From an uncultured Alcaligenaceae bacterium (GTDB lineage: Bacteria > Pseudomonadota > Gammaproteobacteria > Burkholderiales > Burkholderiaceae_B): DNA of 45,528 nucleotides. The notes under the pieces are model-generated. The model ran no database searches, was not told the DNA's origin, and saw only the letters and a program-made list of their open reading frames with translations. A program made the position numbers and the translations under genes. This document shows, piece by piece, positions 14,990 through 24,096 of the stretch; positions within the stretch are counted from its first letter, which is position 1, and every line of letters begins with the position of its first letter. The stretch is from contig CALEQZ010000023.1 of assembly GCA_937908115.1 (NCBI GenBank), positions 1-45,528 on the forward strand, written 5' to 3'.

Positions 14990-16581
14990 GGACGGCTCTC
15001 CTGTTGCTGCACGAGGTTTGCTCCGTCGGATGCCGCCCCCTGGCCGGCGCCGTCCTGCCACGGCTTGTGCCGGTGCCAGTCGGTGTGCTGCTGGTAGCGG
15101 TCCGCCAGCGCCAGCAGGAGGCCTTCGTCGAAATAATTGCCGATGATCTGCAGGCCGACCGGCCGGCGCGCATGCTCGCCTTGGCCGAATCCGCAGGGCA
15201 CGGACATGGCCGGCAGCCCCGCTAGGCTGACACCCAGAGTGTAGACGTCGGCCAGCCAGTCGGCGGTCGGGTCGTCGCGGTTCTCGCCGATGTCCTTGGC
15301 CACCGACGGCGCGACCGGTCCCATGATGACGTCGCACTGCCCGGCAAAGGCCTGGCGGAAATCGTCCGCGATCATGCGGCGCAGGCGCTGGGCCTGCAGG
15401 TAATAGGCGTCGTAATAGCCGTGCGACAACACGTAGGTGCCCACCAGGATGCGCCGCTGCACTTCCGGGCCGAACCCTTCGGCGCGCGACTTCGCGGTCA
15501 TGTCGGCCAGGTCGCGGTACGAGGACGCCCGGTGGCCGTAGCGCACTCCGTCGTAGCGGGCCAGGTTGCTGGACGCCTCGGCCGGGGCGATGACGTAGTA
15601 AGCGGGGATGGACAGCTCGGTGCGCGGCAGGGAGATTTCCACCCGCTGGGCGCCCAGGGCCTCGAACTGGCGCAGCGCGGCTTCGACCGCGTCACCCACT
15701 TCCGCGGCCAACCCGGCGCCGAAGTACTCGCGTGGCACGCCGATGCGCAGCCCCGCCAGGGGACGGGCGCCGCCGGCGTCAAAGCGCGCGGCGGCTTGCT
15801 CGAAATCCTTGCGCACCCGTCCCGGGGCATTGGGTGCACCGTTGCAGCGTTCCACGCTGGTGGAGTCACGCTCGTCGAAGCCGGCCATGACGTCGAGCAG
15901 TTCCAGCAGGTCTCGGGCGCTGGGTGCCAGCGGCCCAGCCTGGTCCAGGCTGGAGCCGAAGGCCACCATGCCAAAGCGCGACACGGTGCCATACGTGGGC
16001 TTGATGCCGCTGACCCCGCACAGGGCGGCGGGCTGGCGTACCGAGCCGCCCGTGTCGGTGCCGGTGGCGGCTGCCACCAAGCCGGCGGCCACCGCCGCGG
16101 CCGATCCGCCGGAGGAGCCGCCGGGCACCGCCCGGGGATCCCAGGGGTTGGCCACCGGGCCGAAGGCGGAATTCTCGTTGCCCGAACCCATCGCAAACTC
16201 GTCACAGTTGAGCTTGCCCAGGGAAACGGCACCGGCGCGCGACAGGTTTTCCACCACCGTGGCGTCGAAGGGGCTGACGTAGTCGGCCAGCATGCGGCTG
16301 CCGGCCGTCGTGCGCCAGCCGCGGGTGACGAACACGTCCTTGTGGGCGATGGGGATCCCCGCGAGCGGCCCGGCCGAGCCGTCGGCGATGGCGCGGTCGG
16401 CCGCGGCGGCCTGGGCCAGGGTCAGTTCAGGGTCCACGTGCAGGAAGGCGTTGAGCGAGGATTGGGCCGACACCGCGGCCAGGGCGCTTTCGGCCAGCTC
16501 CGTGGCGGTGACTTCGCGCGCGGCCAGGGCGGCGCGCAGGGCGGCGATGCCCTCGTAACGGGTATGCAGGGGCTGCGTCAT
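14986..16581 (-). CDS. gatA: Asp/Glu-tRNA(Asn/Gln) amidotransferase subunit A
   Basis: This 531-residue amidase-signature glutaminase of the GatCAB complex liberates ammonia from glutamine. The Lys-Ser-Ser triad is intact: Lys81 in IPIAHKDVF, Ser156 in PGGSSGGSAAAVAAG and Ser180 in GTDTGGSVRQPA. It is somewhat longer than the common 480-500 residues because of a C-terminal Gln/Gly/Ala-rich tail after KPWQDG. The start is the ATG at 16581 (MTQPLHTRYEG), 10 bases after gatC. Upstream in-frame residues lie in gatC antisense-frame sequence and are not credible. The stop overlaps the gatB start by 4 bases. Confidence 0.97.
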   Translation of the reverse strand: MTQPLHTRYEGIAALRAALAAREVTATELAESALAAVSAQSSLNAFLHVDPELTLAQAAAADRAIADGSAGPLAGIPIAHKDVFVTRGWRTTAGSRMLADYVSPFDATVVENLSRAGAVSLGKLNCDEFAMGSGNENSAFGPVANPWDPRAVPGGSSGGSAAAVAAGLVAAATGTDTGGSVRQPAALCGVSGIKPTYGTVSRFGMVAFGSSLDQAGPLAPSARDLLELLDVMAGFDERDSTSVERCNGAPNAPGRVRKDFEQAAARFDAGGARPLAGLRIGVPREYFGAGLAAEVGDAVEAALRQFEALGAQRVEISLPRTELSIPAYYVIAPAEASSNLARYDGVRYGHRASSYRDLADMTAKSRAEGFGPEVQRRILVGTYVLSHGYYDAYYLQAQRLRRMIADDFRQAFAGQCDVIMGPVAPSVAKDIGENRDDPTADWLADVYTLGVSLAGLPAMSVPCGFGQGEHARRPVGLQIIGNYFDEGLLLALADRYQQHTDWHRHKPWQDGAGQGAASDGANLVQQQESRP

Positions 16582-16591
16582 GGCCTGTGCG

Positions 16592-16903
16592 TTATTCGAT
16601 GACCTTGGGAACCAGGAACAAGCCGTTGCTGGCCGCGGGGGCGTTGGCCATGAGCGCCTCGCGCCGCTGCGCCGGGTCGCCGGTTTCGGTGACCACGTCT
16701 TCGCGCAGGCGCAGCACGACGTCATCGTGGGCCGACAGCGGGTGGGCCAGTGGCTCGACGCCCTTGGTGTCGACCGCCTGCAGCCGGGCGATCAAGTCCA
16801 TGATGCCGTTCAGTTCGGCACGCGCCTGCTCCAGCCTTTGCGGGGTCATGTCGAGTCTGGCCAGCCGGGCGATGCGGGCCACGTCGTTTTCGGTAAGGGC
16901 CAT
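16592..16903 (-). CDS. gatC: Asp/Glu-tRNA(Asn/Gln) amidotransferase subunit C
   Basis: This small 103-residue subunit wraps around GatA and stabilises the GatAB interface. It begins MALTENDVARIARLARLDMTPQRLEQARAELNGIMDLIARLQAVDTKGVEPLAHP, the standard GatC sequence, and ends in LFLVPKVIE. It is the first gene of the gatCAB operon, divergent from mreB across 219 bases. A TATAAT box on the minus strand at 17009-17014 lies about 105 bases upstream. Confidence 0.96.
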   Translation of the reverse strand: MALTENDVARIARLARLDMTPQRLEQARAELNGIMDLIARLQAVDTKGVEPLAHPLSAHDDVVLRLREDVVTETGDPAQRREALMANAPAASNGLFLVPKVIE

Positions 16904-17008
16904 GGGGAATCGGGAAGGCGACGATCCGGCGGCGGGCGCTGGGCCGGCCCTGCCGGAAACGGGGGTTTACAGCCGGATAAGCCAGTGTCTACGGCCTGTA
17001 TCCGCGCA

Positions 17009-17014
17009 ATTATA
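17009..17014 (-). promoter_or_regulatory. Consensus -10 box in the gatC-mreB divergent region
   Basis: The minus strand reads TATAAT in the only AT-rich patch (17008-17036) of the 219-base divergent gap. No good -35 stands 16-18 bases upstream. It could serve gatCAB. The mreB promoter must lie in the same patch, but I cannot define it. Confidence 0.35.
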
Positions 17015-17122
17015 AGTTATCATTCATCGTTTAATTGCAGTACGTACCACGGCGGCCGTACGCATGTGCGGGAGGTCGGCGCGTACCTCTAACATCCACT
17101 CCCCTGATCTAGCAGAGTACCC

Positions 17123-18166
17123 ATGTTCGGATTCCTGCGCAGTTACTTTTCCAGCGACATGGCCATCGACCTCGGCACGGCCAATACGCTGATATACGTC
17201 CGGGGCAAGGGTATCGTGCTGGACGAGCCGTCGGTCGTCGCGATCCGCCACGAAGGCGGGCCCAACGGCAAGAAGATCATCCAGGCGGTCGGGCACGAGG
17301 CCAAGCAAATGCTGGGGCGCGTACCAGGCAACATCGAAGCCATCCGCCCCATGAAGGACGGCGTTATCGCCGACTTCACCGTCACCGAGCAGATGCTCAA
17401 GCAGTTCATCCGCATGGTGCATCCGCGTCACATGCTGGCCCCGAGCCCGCGGATCATCGTGTGCGTGCCTTGCGGCTCCACCCAGGTCGAGCGCCGCGCC
17501 ATCCGCGAATCGGCCTTGGGGGCGGGCGCCAGCCAGGTCTACCTCATCGAGGAGCCCATGGCCGCGGCCATCGGCGCCGGACTGAACGTCTCGGATGCCA
17601 GCGGCTCCATGGTGGTGGACATCGGCGGTGGGACCACCGAGGTGGCCGTCATTTCGCTGGGCGGTATGGTCTACAAGGGCTCGGTGCGCGTGGGCGGCGA
17701 CAAGTTCGACGAGGCCATCGTCAATTACATCCGCCGCAACTACGGCATGCTGATCGGCGAGCCGACGGCCGAGCTCATCAAGAAGGAGATCGGCTCGGCC
17801 TTTCCCGGCGCCGAAGTGCGCGAGATCGAGGTCAAGGGCCGCAACCTGGCAGAAGGCGTGCCGCGCAGCTTCACGGTCTCGTCCAACGAAATCCTCGAAT
17901 CGCTCACTGATCCCCTCAACCAGATCGTCTCAGCGGTCAAGATCGCCCTGGAAAATACCCCGCCCGAACTCGGCGCCGACATCACCGACAAGGGCATCGC
18001 GCTGACCGGAGGCGGCGCCTTGCTGCGCGACCTGGATCGCCTGCTGCAGGAAGAGACCGGCCTGCCCGTTGTGGTGGCCGACGATCCCCTGACCTGCGTG
18101 GTGCGCGGTTGCGGTGACGCCCTGGAGCACCTGGACAAGCTCGGCCCCATCTTCATCAACGACTAG
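17123..18166 (+). CDS. mreB: Rod shape-determining actin homologue MreB
   Basis: This 347-residue bacterial actin polymerises with ATP under the inner membrane and directs the elongasome. It starts MFGFLRSYFSSDMAIDLGTANTLIYVRGKGIVLDEPSVVA. The actin phosphate-binding loops are DLGTANT and MVVDIGGGTTEVAVISLGG, and the adenosine motif is LTGGGALLRDLD. The N-terminal Phe-Gly-Phe-Leu segment fits a membrane-anchoring amphipathic helix. It is the first gene of mreB-mreC-mreD-mrdA-mrdB, with 76 bases to mreC that include a GCCGGGC/GCCCGGC hairpin (18214-18230). Confidence 0.98.
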   Translation: MFGFLRSYFSSDMAIDLGTANTLIYVRGKGIVLDEPSVVAIRHEGGPNGKKIIQAVGHEAKQMLGRVPGNIEAIRPMKDGVIADFTVTEQMLKQFIRMVHPRHMLAPSPRIIVCVPCGSTQVERRAIRESALGAGASQVYLIEEPMAAAIGAGLNVSDASGSMVVDIGGGTTEVAVISLGGMVYKGSVRVGGDKFDEAIVNYIRRNYGMLIGEPTAELIKKEIGSAFPGAEVREIEVKGRNLAEGVPRSFTVSSNEILESLTDPLNQIVSAVKIALENTPPELGADITDKGIALTGGGALLRDLDRLLQEETGLPVVVADDPLTCVVRGCGDALEHLDKLGPIFIND

Positions 18167-18242
18167 CAGGTACGGCCGGCCGCCGCCACGCCGGTCGACC
18201 GAGACCGGGATGTGCCGGGCGGCGCCCGGCTCCCGACCGCCA

Positions 18243-19178
18243 ATGCAACCACACGGGACCCTCAGGCTGTTCAGGCATGAACCCTCGGCCGAAATCCGCC
18301 TGTTCGTCCTGGCCCTGCTGGCGGTGGTTTTCCTGGTCCTGGACTCGCAGATGCGGGTGCTCGAGCCGTTGCGCCAGGCTGTGGCCGTGGTGCTCTACCC
18401 GTTCCAGCGGGCAGTGCTGTTGCCGCGCGACGCCGTGGTCCAGGTCAACGATTGGCTCAATGCGGCCCGCCTGGTGCGTACCGAAAACGAAGCGCTGCAG
18501 CGCCAGCGCATCGAACTGGCCCAGGTCGCCACGCACGCCGCCCAGTTGGCCGCCGAAAACGCCCAGCTGCGGCGGCTGCTGGGGGTAAGCGACTCGGTTT
18601 CGCAGTCGGCGGTGGTGGTCGAGGTGTTTTACGAGCCACCCGACTCGTTCAACCGCCGGCTGGTCTTCAACAAGGGTAGCGCAAGCGGCATCGCCCCCGG
18701 CATGCCCGTCATCGACGAGGGCGGCGTGGTGGGGCAGATCGTGCGCGTCACGCCTATGACCGCCGAGGCCGCCCTGCTGACCGACGAGCGCGTCTCCATC
18801 CCCGTGCAACTTCTGCGCAATGGCTTGCGTCTTATCGCTTTTGGCGGCAATGTGCCGGGCAAGGTCGAAGTGCGGTATTTTGCTGCCGATGCCGATATCC
18901 GCGAGGGCGATGTGCTGATTACCAGCGGCGTGGGCAAGCTGTTTCCCGCCGGCCTGCCGGTGGCCAGGGTCGAGAAGGTCGAGCGCGACTCGGCCTCGGG
19001 GTTTGCGCGCGCCATTGCCCAGCCGCTGTCCCATCCCGAGCGTTATCGGCACTTCCTGGTGCTGCAGGTGTCCGTCGACGACGCCGAGCCGGACGCCGAG
19101 GTTCCGGTCCAGGCGCCGCCAGCCCTGGACACACCCGCAGCCCCGTCCATGGAGGACAATGCCGGTGCCGCGCCATAG
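18243..19178 (+). CDS. mreC: Rod shape-determining protein MreC
   Basis: This is a 311-residue bitopic protein. A short cytoplasmic N-terminus is followed by one membrane helix (about residues 18-36, IRLFVLALLAVVFLVL). A coiled coil comes next (about 75-110, RTENEALQRQRIELAQVATHAAQLAAENAQLRRLL), then the periplasmic beta-barrel domains containing NKGSASGIAPGMPVIDEGGVVGQI and GDVLITSGVGKLFPAGLPV. MreC bridges MreB/RodZ to PBP2 and activates it. The C-terminal tail (VDDAEPDAEVPVQAPPALDTPAAPS) is acidic and Pro/Ala-rich. The start is the ATG at 18243, since a longer frame begins inside mreB. The end overlaps mreD by 20 bases. Confidence 0.95.
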   Translation: MQPHGTLRLFRHEPSAEIRLFVLALLAVVFLVLDSQMRVLEPLRQAVAVVLYPFQRAVLLPRDAVVQVNDWLNAARLVRTENEALQRQRIELAQVATHAAQLAAENAQLRRLLGVSDSVSQSAVVVEVFYEPPDSFNRRLVFNKGSASGIAPGMPVIDEGGVVGQIVRVTPMTAEAALLTDERVSIPVQLLRNGLRLIAFGGNVPGKVEVRYFAADADIREGDVLITSGVGKLFPAGLPVARVEKVERDSASGFARAIAQPLSHPERYRHFLVLQVSVDDAEPDAEVPVQAPPALDTPAAPSMEDNAGAAP

Positions 19179-19749
19179 CCCAGAGAACCTCAGGCCCGGG
19201 CGCAAGCCGGCCGAGCACCCCCCGGTGCCGCGGCCGAAATCGGTCACGCCCGAGCACCTGACCGTGCCCGCGCACGCGGGATTCGTCTGGTTCACCGTGT
19301 TGGTGGTCTGGCTGGTGTCACTGCTGCCGTGGCGGCTGTGGCCGCCTGCGCCCGACTTGCTGCTGTTGGTCCTGGCGTTCTGGAGCGTGCACGAGCCGCG
19401 CCGCGTAGGCATGACCGCCGCCTTCGTCTTCGGCCTGCTCATGGACGTGCACGATTCGGGAATACTGGGCGAGCACGCGCTGCAGTACACCCTGGTCTCG
19501 TACGGGGCCATCGCGCTGCATCGCCGGCTGCAGCACTTCGACCTGTGGAGCCAGGCCATGCATATGCTGCCGCTGTTCTTCGCGGCGCAGCTGCTGGTGC
19601 GGGTGCTGCACGCGTGGCTGTCAGGTGCCTGGCCGGGGTGGCAATGGGCGACGAGCTGCGCCCTGACCGCGGCGCTGTGGCCGCTGGCCGGATGGCTGCT
19701 GCAGCTGCCCCAGCGCCGGTCCGAAGACTCCGAAGCCTCGGCGGTCTAG
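19159..19749 (+). CDS. mreD: Rod shape-determining protein MreD
   Basis: This is a 196-residue inner-membrane protein with about five hydrophobic segments. It begins with a Pro/Arg-rich cytoplasmic stretch of about 38 residues before the first helix (GFVWFTVLVVWLVSLLPW). Family features include PDLLLLVLAFWSVHEPRRVGMTAAFVFGLLMDVHDSGILGEHALQY. The ATG at 19159 has GGAGGAC directly before it, an excellent ribosome site. It lies inside the end of mreC, giving a 20-base overlap in another frame. MreD works with MreC in the elongasome. Confidence 0.93.
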   Translation: MPVPRHSPENLRPGRKPAEHPPVPRPKSVTPEHLTVPAHAGFVWFTVLVVWLVSLLPWRLWPPAPDLLLLVLAFWSVHEPRRVGMTAAFVFGLLMDVHDSGILGEHALQYTLVSYGAIALHRRLQHFDLWSQAMHMLPLFFAAQLLVRVLHAWLSGAWPGWQWATSCALTAALWPLAGWLLQLPQRRSEDSEASAV

Positions 19750-19761
19750 CGGAGGCAGGCG

Positions 19762-21678
19762 ATGTTCGATTTCAAGAAAACCGGCCAGTTGCAAAAGCAG
19801 CGCTTCTGCCTGCGGGCCTGGGTGGCCGGCGTGGTCGTGCTGGCCGGGTTTGGCTTGCTGACCGGCCGGCTCTGGCAATTGCAGGTGGACCGGCATGAAG
19901 GGCTCGCCGCGCGCGCCGACCGCAACCGCATCGCCGTGGTGCCGGTGCCGCCGCGGCGCGGCGAGATCGTCGACCGCAATGGCGAGGTGCTGGCGCGCAA
20001 CTACCGCAGCTATACGCTGGAGGTGGTGCCTGCGCACGTCGAGGACATCGACGCGATGCTCGACGCCCTCCGGCAGGTGGTCTACGTCAGCCCGGCCGAG
20101 CAGCGCCGCTTCAAGCGCCGCGTGGCGGAGTCCAGCCGCTATGCAAGCGTGCTGCTGCGCAACAACCTCAACGACACCGAGGCTGCCTGGTTTGCCGCGC
20201 ACGCCTTCCGCTTTCCCGGCGTAGAGCTCAAGGCACGCTGGGTGCGCGAGTATCCGCAGGGCACGTCGGCTGCGCACGTGCTGGGCTACATCGGCCGCAT
20301 ATCCGAGGCGGACCTGCAGGCGCTGGACGAAGAGGGCGTGCTCGGCAACTACCGTGGCACCGACGTGATCGGCAAGAAAGGCCTGGAAAAGACTTGGGAG
20401 CAGGTGCTGCACGGGCGCACCGGCCTGGAGGAGGTCGAGGTCACGGCTACGGGCCGGCCTGTGCGCACCTTGCGCCGCATCGACCCGGTGCCGGGCGCCA
20501 ACCTCGTGCTGTCCCTGGACATGGGGCTGCAGCGCGTGGCGGAACAGGCTTTCGAGGGCCGGCGCGGGGCGCTGGTGGCCATCGAGCCGGCCACGGGCGA
20601 CGTGCTGGCCTTCGTCTCGGTGCCGTCCTTCGACCCCAACCTCTTCGTCGACGGGATAGATGTCGAAAGCTGGCGCCAGCTGAACGAGTCGCCCGACCAT
20701 CCGCTGATCAACCGGCCGCTGTACGGCACGTATCCCATCGGTTCGACCTATAAGCCCTTCGTCGCGCTGGCCGCGCTGGAACTGGGCAAGCGCACCGCCA
20801 CCGAGCGGGTCTACGACCCGGGTTATTTCGAGTTTGCCGGGCAGCGCTTTCGCAATGCCGGGTCGGTGTCCTATGGCATGACCGATATGCACAAGGCGCT
20901 GGTGGTGTCGTCCGACACCTACTTCTATTCGCTCGGGCCGGAGATCGGCGTCAACGCCCTGCACGACTTCATGAAGCCGTTCGGGTTCGGCCAGCTCACC
21001 GGCATCGACCTGGAGGGCGAGCGCACCGGCGTGCTGCCTTCGACCGAGTGGAAGCGCAAGACCTACAAGACGCGCGAGCAGCAGCGCTGGTATACGGGCG
21101 AGACGATTTCCGTGGCGGTTGGCCAGGGCTATAACGCCTTTACGCTGCTGCAGCTGGCACAGGCCACTGCAGTGCTGGCCAATGACGGCGTCTACATGAA
21201 GCCGCACCTGGTTCGCGCGGTGGAAGACCCCCGCACTGGCGAGCGCACGCTGACGGTGTCCGAGCCGTCCTACACGATCCCCCTGCGCCCGGAGAACGTG
21301 CGCGCGGTCAAGGCCGCGCTGGTCGACGTGGTGCGCAAGGGCACGGCGCGCCAGGCGTTCGAGGGCGCCGCCTACCAGGCGGCGGGCAAGACCGGCACGG
21401 CCCAGGTCTTTAGCCTGCGCGGGGCCAAATACCGGGCGTCGGAGGTCGACGAACGCTTGCGCGACCATGCGCTTTTCATGGCGTTTGCCCCGGCGCAGTC
21501 GCCGCAGATCGCGGTCGCGCTCATCGTCGAAAACGGGGGGTGGGGGTCGACCGCGGCCGCGCCCATCGCGCGCAAGGTGTTCGATTACTGGCTCAGCCGT
21601 GCCGACCCCGTGGGTCGACCCGTGCCCGCCACGGTGGCCCGCGCGGCGCCGGCCTTCGCAGAGAGCCGCACGCAATGA
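19762..21678 (+). CDS. mrdA: Penicillin-binding protein 2, elongation-specific transpeptidase
   Basis: This 638-residue class B PBP cross-links peptidoglycan during elongation. One N-terminal membrane helix (about residues 17-38) is followed by the dimerisation/pedestal region, with RGEIVDRNGEVLARNYRSY and the head YIGRISEADLQALDEEGVLGNYRG. The transpeptidase domain has the catalytic Ser328 in GSTYKPF, SSD at 383-385 and Lys543 in the KTGTAQ box. All active-site motifs are intact. It lies 12 bases after mreD and overlaps mrdB by 4 bases. It pairs with RodA as the Rod-complex synthase. Confidence 0.97.
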   Translation: MFDFKKTGQLQKQRFCLRAWVAGVVVLAGFGLLTGRLWQLQVDRHEGLAARADRNRIAVVPVPPRRGEIVDRNGEVLARNYRSYTLEVVPAHVEDIDAMLDALRQVVYVSPAEQRRFKRRVAESSRYASVLLRNNLNDTEAAWFAAHAFRFPGVELKARWVREYPQGTSAAHVLGYIGRISEADLQALDEEGVLGNYRGTDVIGKKGLEKTWEQVLHGRTGLEEVEVTATGRPVRTLRRIDPVPGANLVLSLDMGLQRVAEQAFEGRRGALVAIEPATGDVLAFVSVPSFDPNLFVDGIDVESWRQLNESPDHPLINRPLYGTYPIGSTYKPFVALAALELGKRTATERVYDPGYFEFAGQRFRNAGSVSYGMTDMHKALVVSSDTYFYSLGPEIGVNALHDFMKPFGFGQLTGIDLEGERTGVLPSTEWKRKTYKTREQQRWYTGETISVAVGQGYNAFTLLQLAQATAVLANDGVYMKPHLVRAVEDPRTGERTLTVSEPSYTIPLRPENVRAVKAALVDVVRKGTARQAFEGAAYQAAGKTGTAQVFSLRGAKYRASEVDERLRDHALFMAFAPAQSPQIAVALIVENGGWGSTAAAPIARKVFDYWLSRADPVGRPVPATVARAAPAFAESRTQ

Positions 21679-22811
21679 AGCGGCTGTTGCAATACCTCGT
21701 CCGCGTCCTGACGGCGTTCGACTGGCCTTTGCTTTTGATCCTGCTGCTGCTGGCCGGGTTGGGGCTGACCGTCATGCATTCGGCCGTCGGCGGCACGGAC
21801 TGGCGCTTTGCCGACCAGGCGCGGAACTTCCTCGTGGCGTTCGTGGCCATGTGGGCGGTGGCCTTGATCCCCCCGCCCACGCTGTGCCGGCTGGCGCTGC
21901 CTTTTTACCTGGTCGGCGTGGTGCTGTTGCTGGGCGTGGAATTTTTCGGCGAAACGAGCAAGGGTGCCACGCGCTGGCTGAACTTGGGCGTGACCCGGAT
22001 ACAGCCGTCGGAAATGATGAAACTGACCGTGCCCATGATGCTGGCCTGGTACTTCCAGCGCCACGAGGGCGACCTGCGGGTGCGCGATTTTTTCGTGGCG
22101 GCCCTGTTGTTGGCGGTGCCTTTCGCCCTGATCGTGCTTCAGCCGGACCTGGGCACGGCGCTGCTGGTGTTCGGCGCCGGGTTCTGTGTCATCTACTTCG
22201 CTGGCCTGTCGTTCAGGCTGCTGGTACCGGTGGCGTTGGTCGCGGCCATAGGCATAGGCACCGTCATCCATTACGAGGAGCAGCTGTGCGCGCCGGACGT
22301 GGACTGGGTCGTGCTGCACGACTACCAGAAGCATCGCGTTTGCACATTGCTCGACCCGAACGCCGATCCGCTGGGCAGGGGGTTCCATACCATCCAGTCG
22401 ATGATCGCGGTGGGTTCGGGTGGCTTGTACGGCAAGGGCTACATGCAGGGCACGCAAACCCACCTGGACTTCATCCCTGAGCGCACGACCGACTTTGTCT
22501 TCGCGGTCTATGCCGAGGAATTCGGCCTGTATGGCGGGGTGTTGCTGTTGGTGCTCTACACGCTGCTGCTTGCCCGCGGCTTGACCATCGCGGTGCAAGC
22601 GCGCACGCAGTTCGGGCGCCTGCTGGCGGGGGCGCTGACCATGGTTTTCTTCATCTACGTGTTCGTCAACATCGGCATGGTCACGGGTATCTTGCCCGTG
22701 GTGGGCGTGCCCCTGCCCTTCATGAGCTACGGCGGGACGGCGCTGCTGACGCTGGGCATGGCCTGCGGGATCCTGATGAGCATCAGCCGTTATCGCCCGT
22801 CCATGATCTAG
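21675..22811 (+). CDS. mrdB: SEDS peptidoglycan glycosyltransferase RodA
   Basis: This is a 378-residue polytopic membrane protein of the SEDS family (about ten helices) that polymerises glycan strands from lipid II with PBP2. It has WLNLGVTRIQPSEMMKL, LQPDLGTALLVFGAGF, ERTTDFVFAVYAEEFGLYG with the functionally essential Asp region, and the terminal GVPLPFMSYGGTALLTLGMACGILMSI. The start ATG at 21675 overlaps the mrdA stop (ATGA). The upstream in-frame stretch is a shadow of mrdA. It is the last gene of the shape operon, with 51 bases to the convergent mutY and no clear terminator. Confidence 0.97.
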   Translation: MKRLLQYLVRVLTAFDWPLLLILLLLAGLGLTVMHSAVGGTDWRFADQARNFLVAFVAMWAVALIPPPTLCRLALPFYLVGVVLLLGVEFFGETSKGATRWLNLGVTRIQPSEMMKLTVPMMLAWYFQRHEGDLRVRDFFVAALLLAVPFALIVLQPDLGTALLVFGAGFCVIYFAGLSFRLLVPVALVAAIGIGTVIHYEEQLCAPDVDWVVLHDYQKHRVCTLLDPNADPLGRGFHTIQSMIAVGSGGLYGKGYMQGTQTHLDFIPERTTDFVFAVYAEEFGLYGGVLLLVLYTLLLARGLTIAVQARTQFGRLLAGALTMVFFIYVFVNIGMVTGILPVVGVPLPFMSYGGTALLTLGMACGILMSISRYRPSMI

Positions 22812-22862
22812 CCCGTCCGGCGCAACACCGCGACCTACGAGCCGGGCGTGCCGGGCGCGCCG

Positions 22863-23921
22863 CTAGGCCAAGCCGGCGGCGAAATAGCCGTCGACCAGCG
22901 CGCGCACCGGCGCAGGCAACGCCGCGGCGGACAGCGCGTCCAACGCCACCCAGGCATGGCCAGGCGCAGGCTCGTGCAAGGCGTCGCAATAGCCTCGCAC
23001 GTGCCACGGGTGGATACGCAGCCGGAAGTGCGTGAAGGTGTGCGCCAAGGGCGCCAAGGCCTGCACCTGCAGCGGCTGCACGCCGAGCTGCCGCGTGGCC
23101 GAGCGCGCATCGCCGTCGGCGGTAAACTCCGGCAGGCTCCATAGCCCGCCCCAAATGCCGGAGGCAGGCCGCTTGTGCAGCAGCAGGCGCCCGTCGCATT
23201 CCAGCAGCAGCATGGCGACCGCGCGCTCGGCCAGCGCCTTGCGCGCGCGGGGTGTGGGCAATTCGGCCTGCCGGCCGTCGCGGCGCGCCACGCATGTTTG
23301 GGCGATCGGGCACGCGCCGCACCCGGGCTTGCCGCGCGTGCAGACGGTGGCCCCAAGGTCCATCAGGCCCTGCGTATAGGCGGGCATGTCCGGGTCGGTA
23401 TCACCGTGGCCCGGCAGCAGCGAGCGGGCCAGGTCCCACAGCCGGCGCTCGGTGTCACGCTTGCCGGGGTCGCCTTCGACGCCGAAGTGCCGGCACAGCA
23501 CGCGCTTGACGTTGCCGTCCAGGATGGCGGCGCGGCGGTCATAGGCAAACGCGGCAATCGCTGCCGCGGTCGACGGGCCGATGCCGGGCAAAGTGGCGAT
23601 GTCGTCGACGCCGCACGGGAAGCGGCCGCCCCACCGTTCGACCAGCGCCTGGGCGCAGCGGTGCAGATTACGCGCCCGCGCGTAATAGCCCAGCCCCGCC
23701 CAGTACGGCATGACGTCCTCCTGTTCGGCCGCGGCCAACGCGGTGACGTCGGGAAAGCGCTGCAGGAAGCGTTCGTAGTAGGGGATCACCGTGGCGACCT
23801 GGGTCTGCTGCAGCATGATTTCGGACAGCCAGATCCGGTACGGGTCGCGGGTGCGCTGCCAGGGCAGGTCGTGCCTGCCGTGCTGGCGTTGCCAGTCGAT
23901 GAGGCGGGAGGCGAATTCCAT
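22863..23921 (-). CDS. mutY: A/G-specific adenine DNA glycosylase
   Basis: This 352-residue base-excision enzyme removes adenine opposite 8-oxoguanine. The glycosylase domain shows the catalytic Glu in LSEIMLQQTQVATV, the helix-hairpin-helix LPGIGPSTAAAI with the catalytic Asp in AILDGNVKRV, and the four-cysteine 4Fe-4S loop C-x6-C-x2-C-x5-C in CTRGKPGCGACPIAQTC. The C-terminal third is the NUDIX-like 8-oxoG recognition domain (LLLHKRPASGIWGGLWSLPEF). It starts at 23921, divergent from the oxidoreductase across 175 bases. All functional residues are present. Confidence 0.96.
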   Translation of the reverse strand: MEFASRLIDWQRQHGRHDLPWQRTRDPYRIWLSEIMLQQTQVATVIPYYERFLQRFPDVTALAAAEQEDVMPYWAGLGYYARARNLHRCAQALVERWGGRFPCGVDDIATLPGIGPSTAAAIAAFAYDRRAAILDGNVKRVLCRHFGVEGDPGKRDTERRLWDLARSLLPGHGDTDPDMPAYTQGLMDLGATVCTRGKPGCGACPIAQTCVARRDGRQAELPTPRARKALAERAVAMLLLECDGRLLLHKRPASGIWGGLWSLPEFTADGDARSATRQLGVQPLQVQALAPLAHTFTHFRLRIHPWHVRGYCDALHEPAPGHAWVALDALSAAALPAPVRALVDGYFAAGLA

Positions 23922-24096
23922 GCGGCGATTATGGCATTGCGGGCTGTCCCGGCTTGCAGTGACGTTGCGCCCCGGTTAAAAGGGGTACATAACGATAAGC
24001 TGGCGCAGTCGGCGCCGGCCGCGCGCGTGCCCGCTCCACAAGAGCTCGGGCAGACGGGCGCAGCCGGACGTTCCAATACCCACGGAGTCGAGACAA

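Noticed and set aside
13523..15337. An N-terminally extended GatB of 604 residues.
   Set aside because: The extra 116 residues lie in a shadow frame of gatA, and the family start is the ATG at 14989.
19621..21675. A 684-codon antisense frame through mreD and mrdA.
   Set aside because: It is a His/Arg/Gln-rich shadow with no domain, opposite two well-supported genes.
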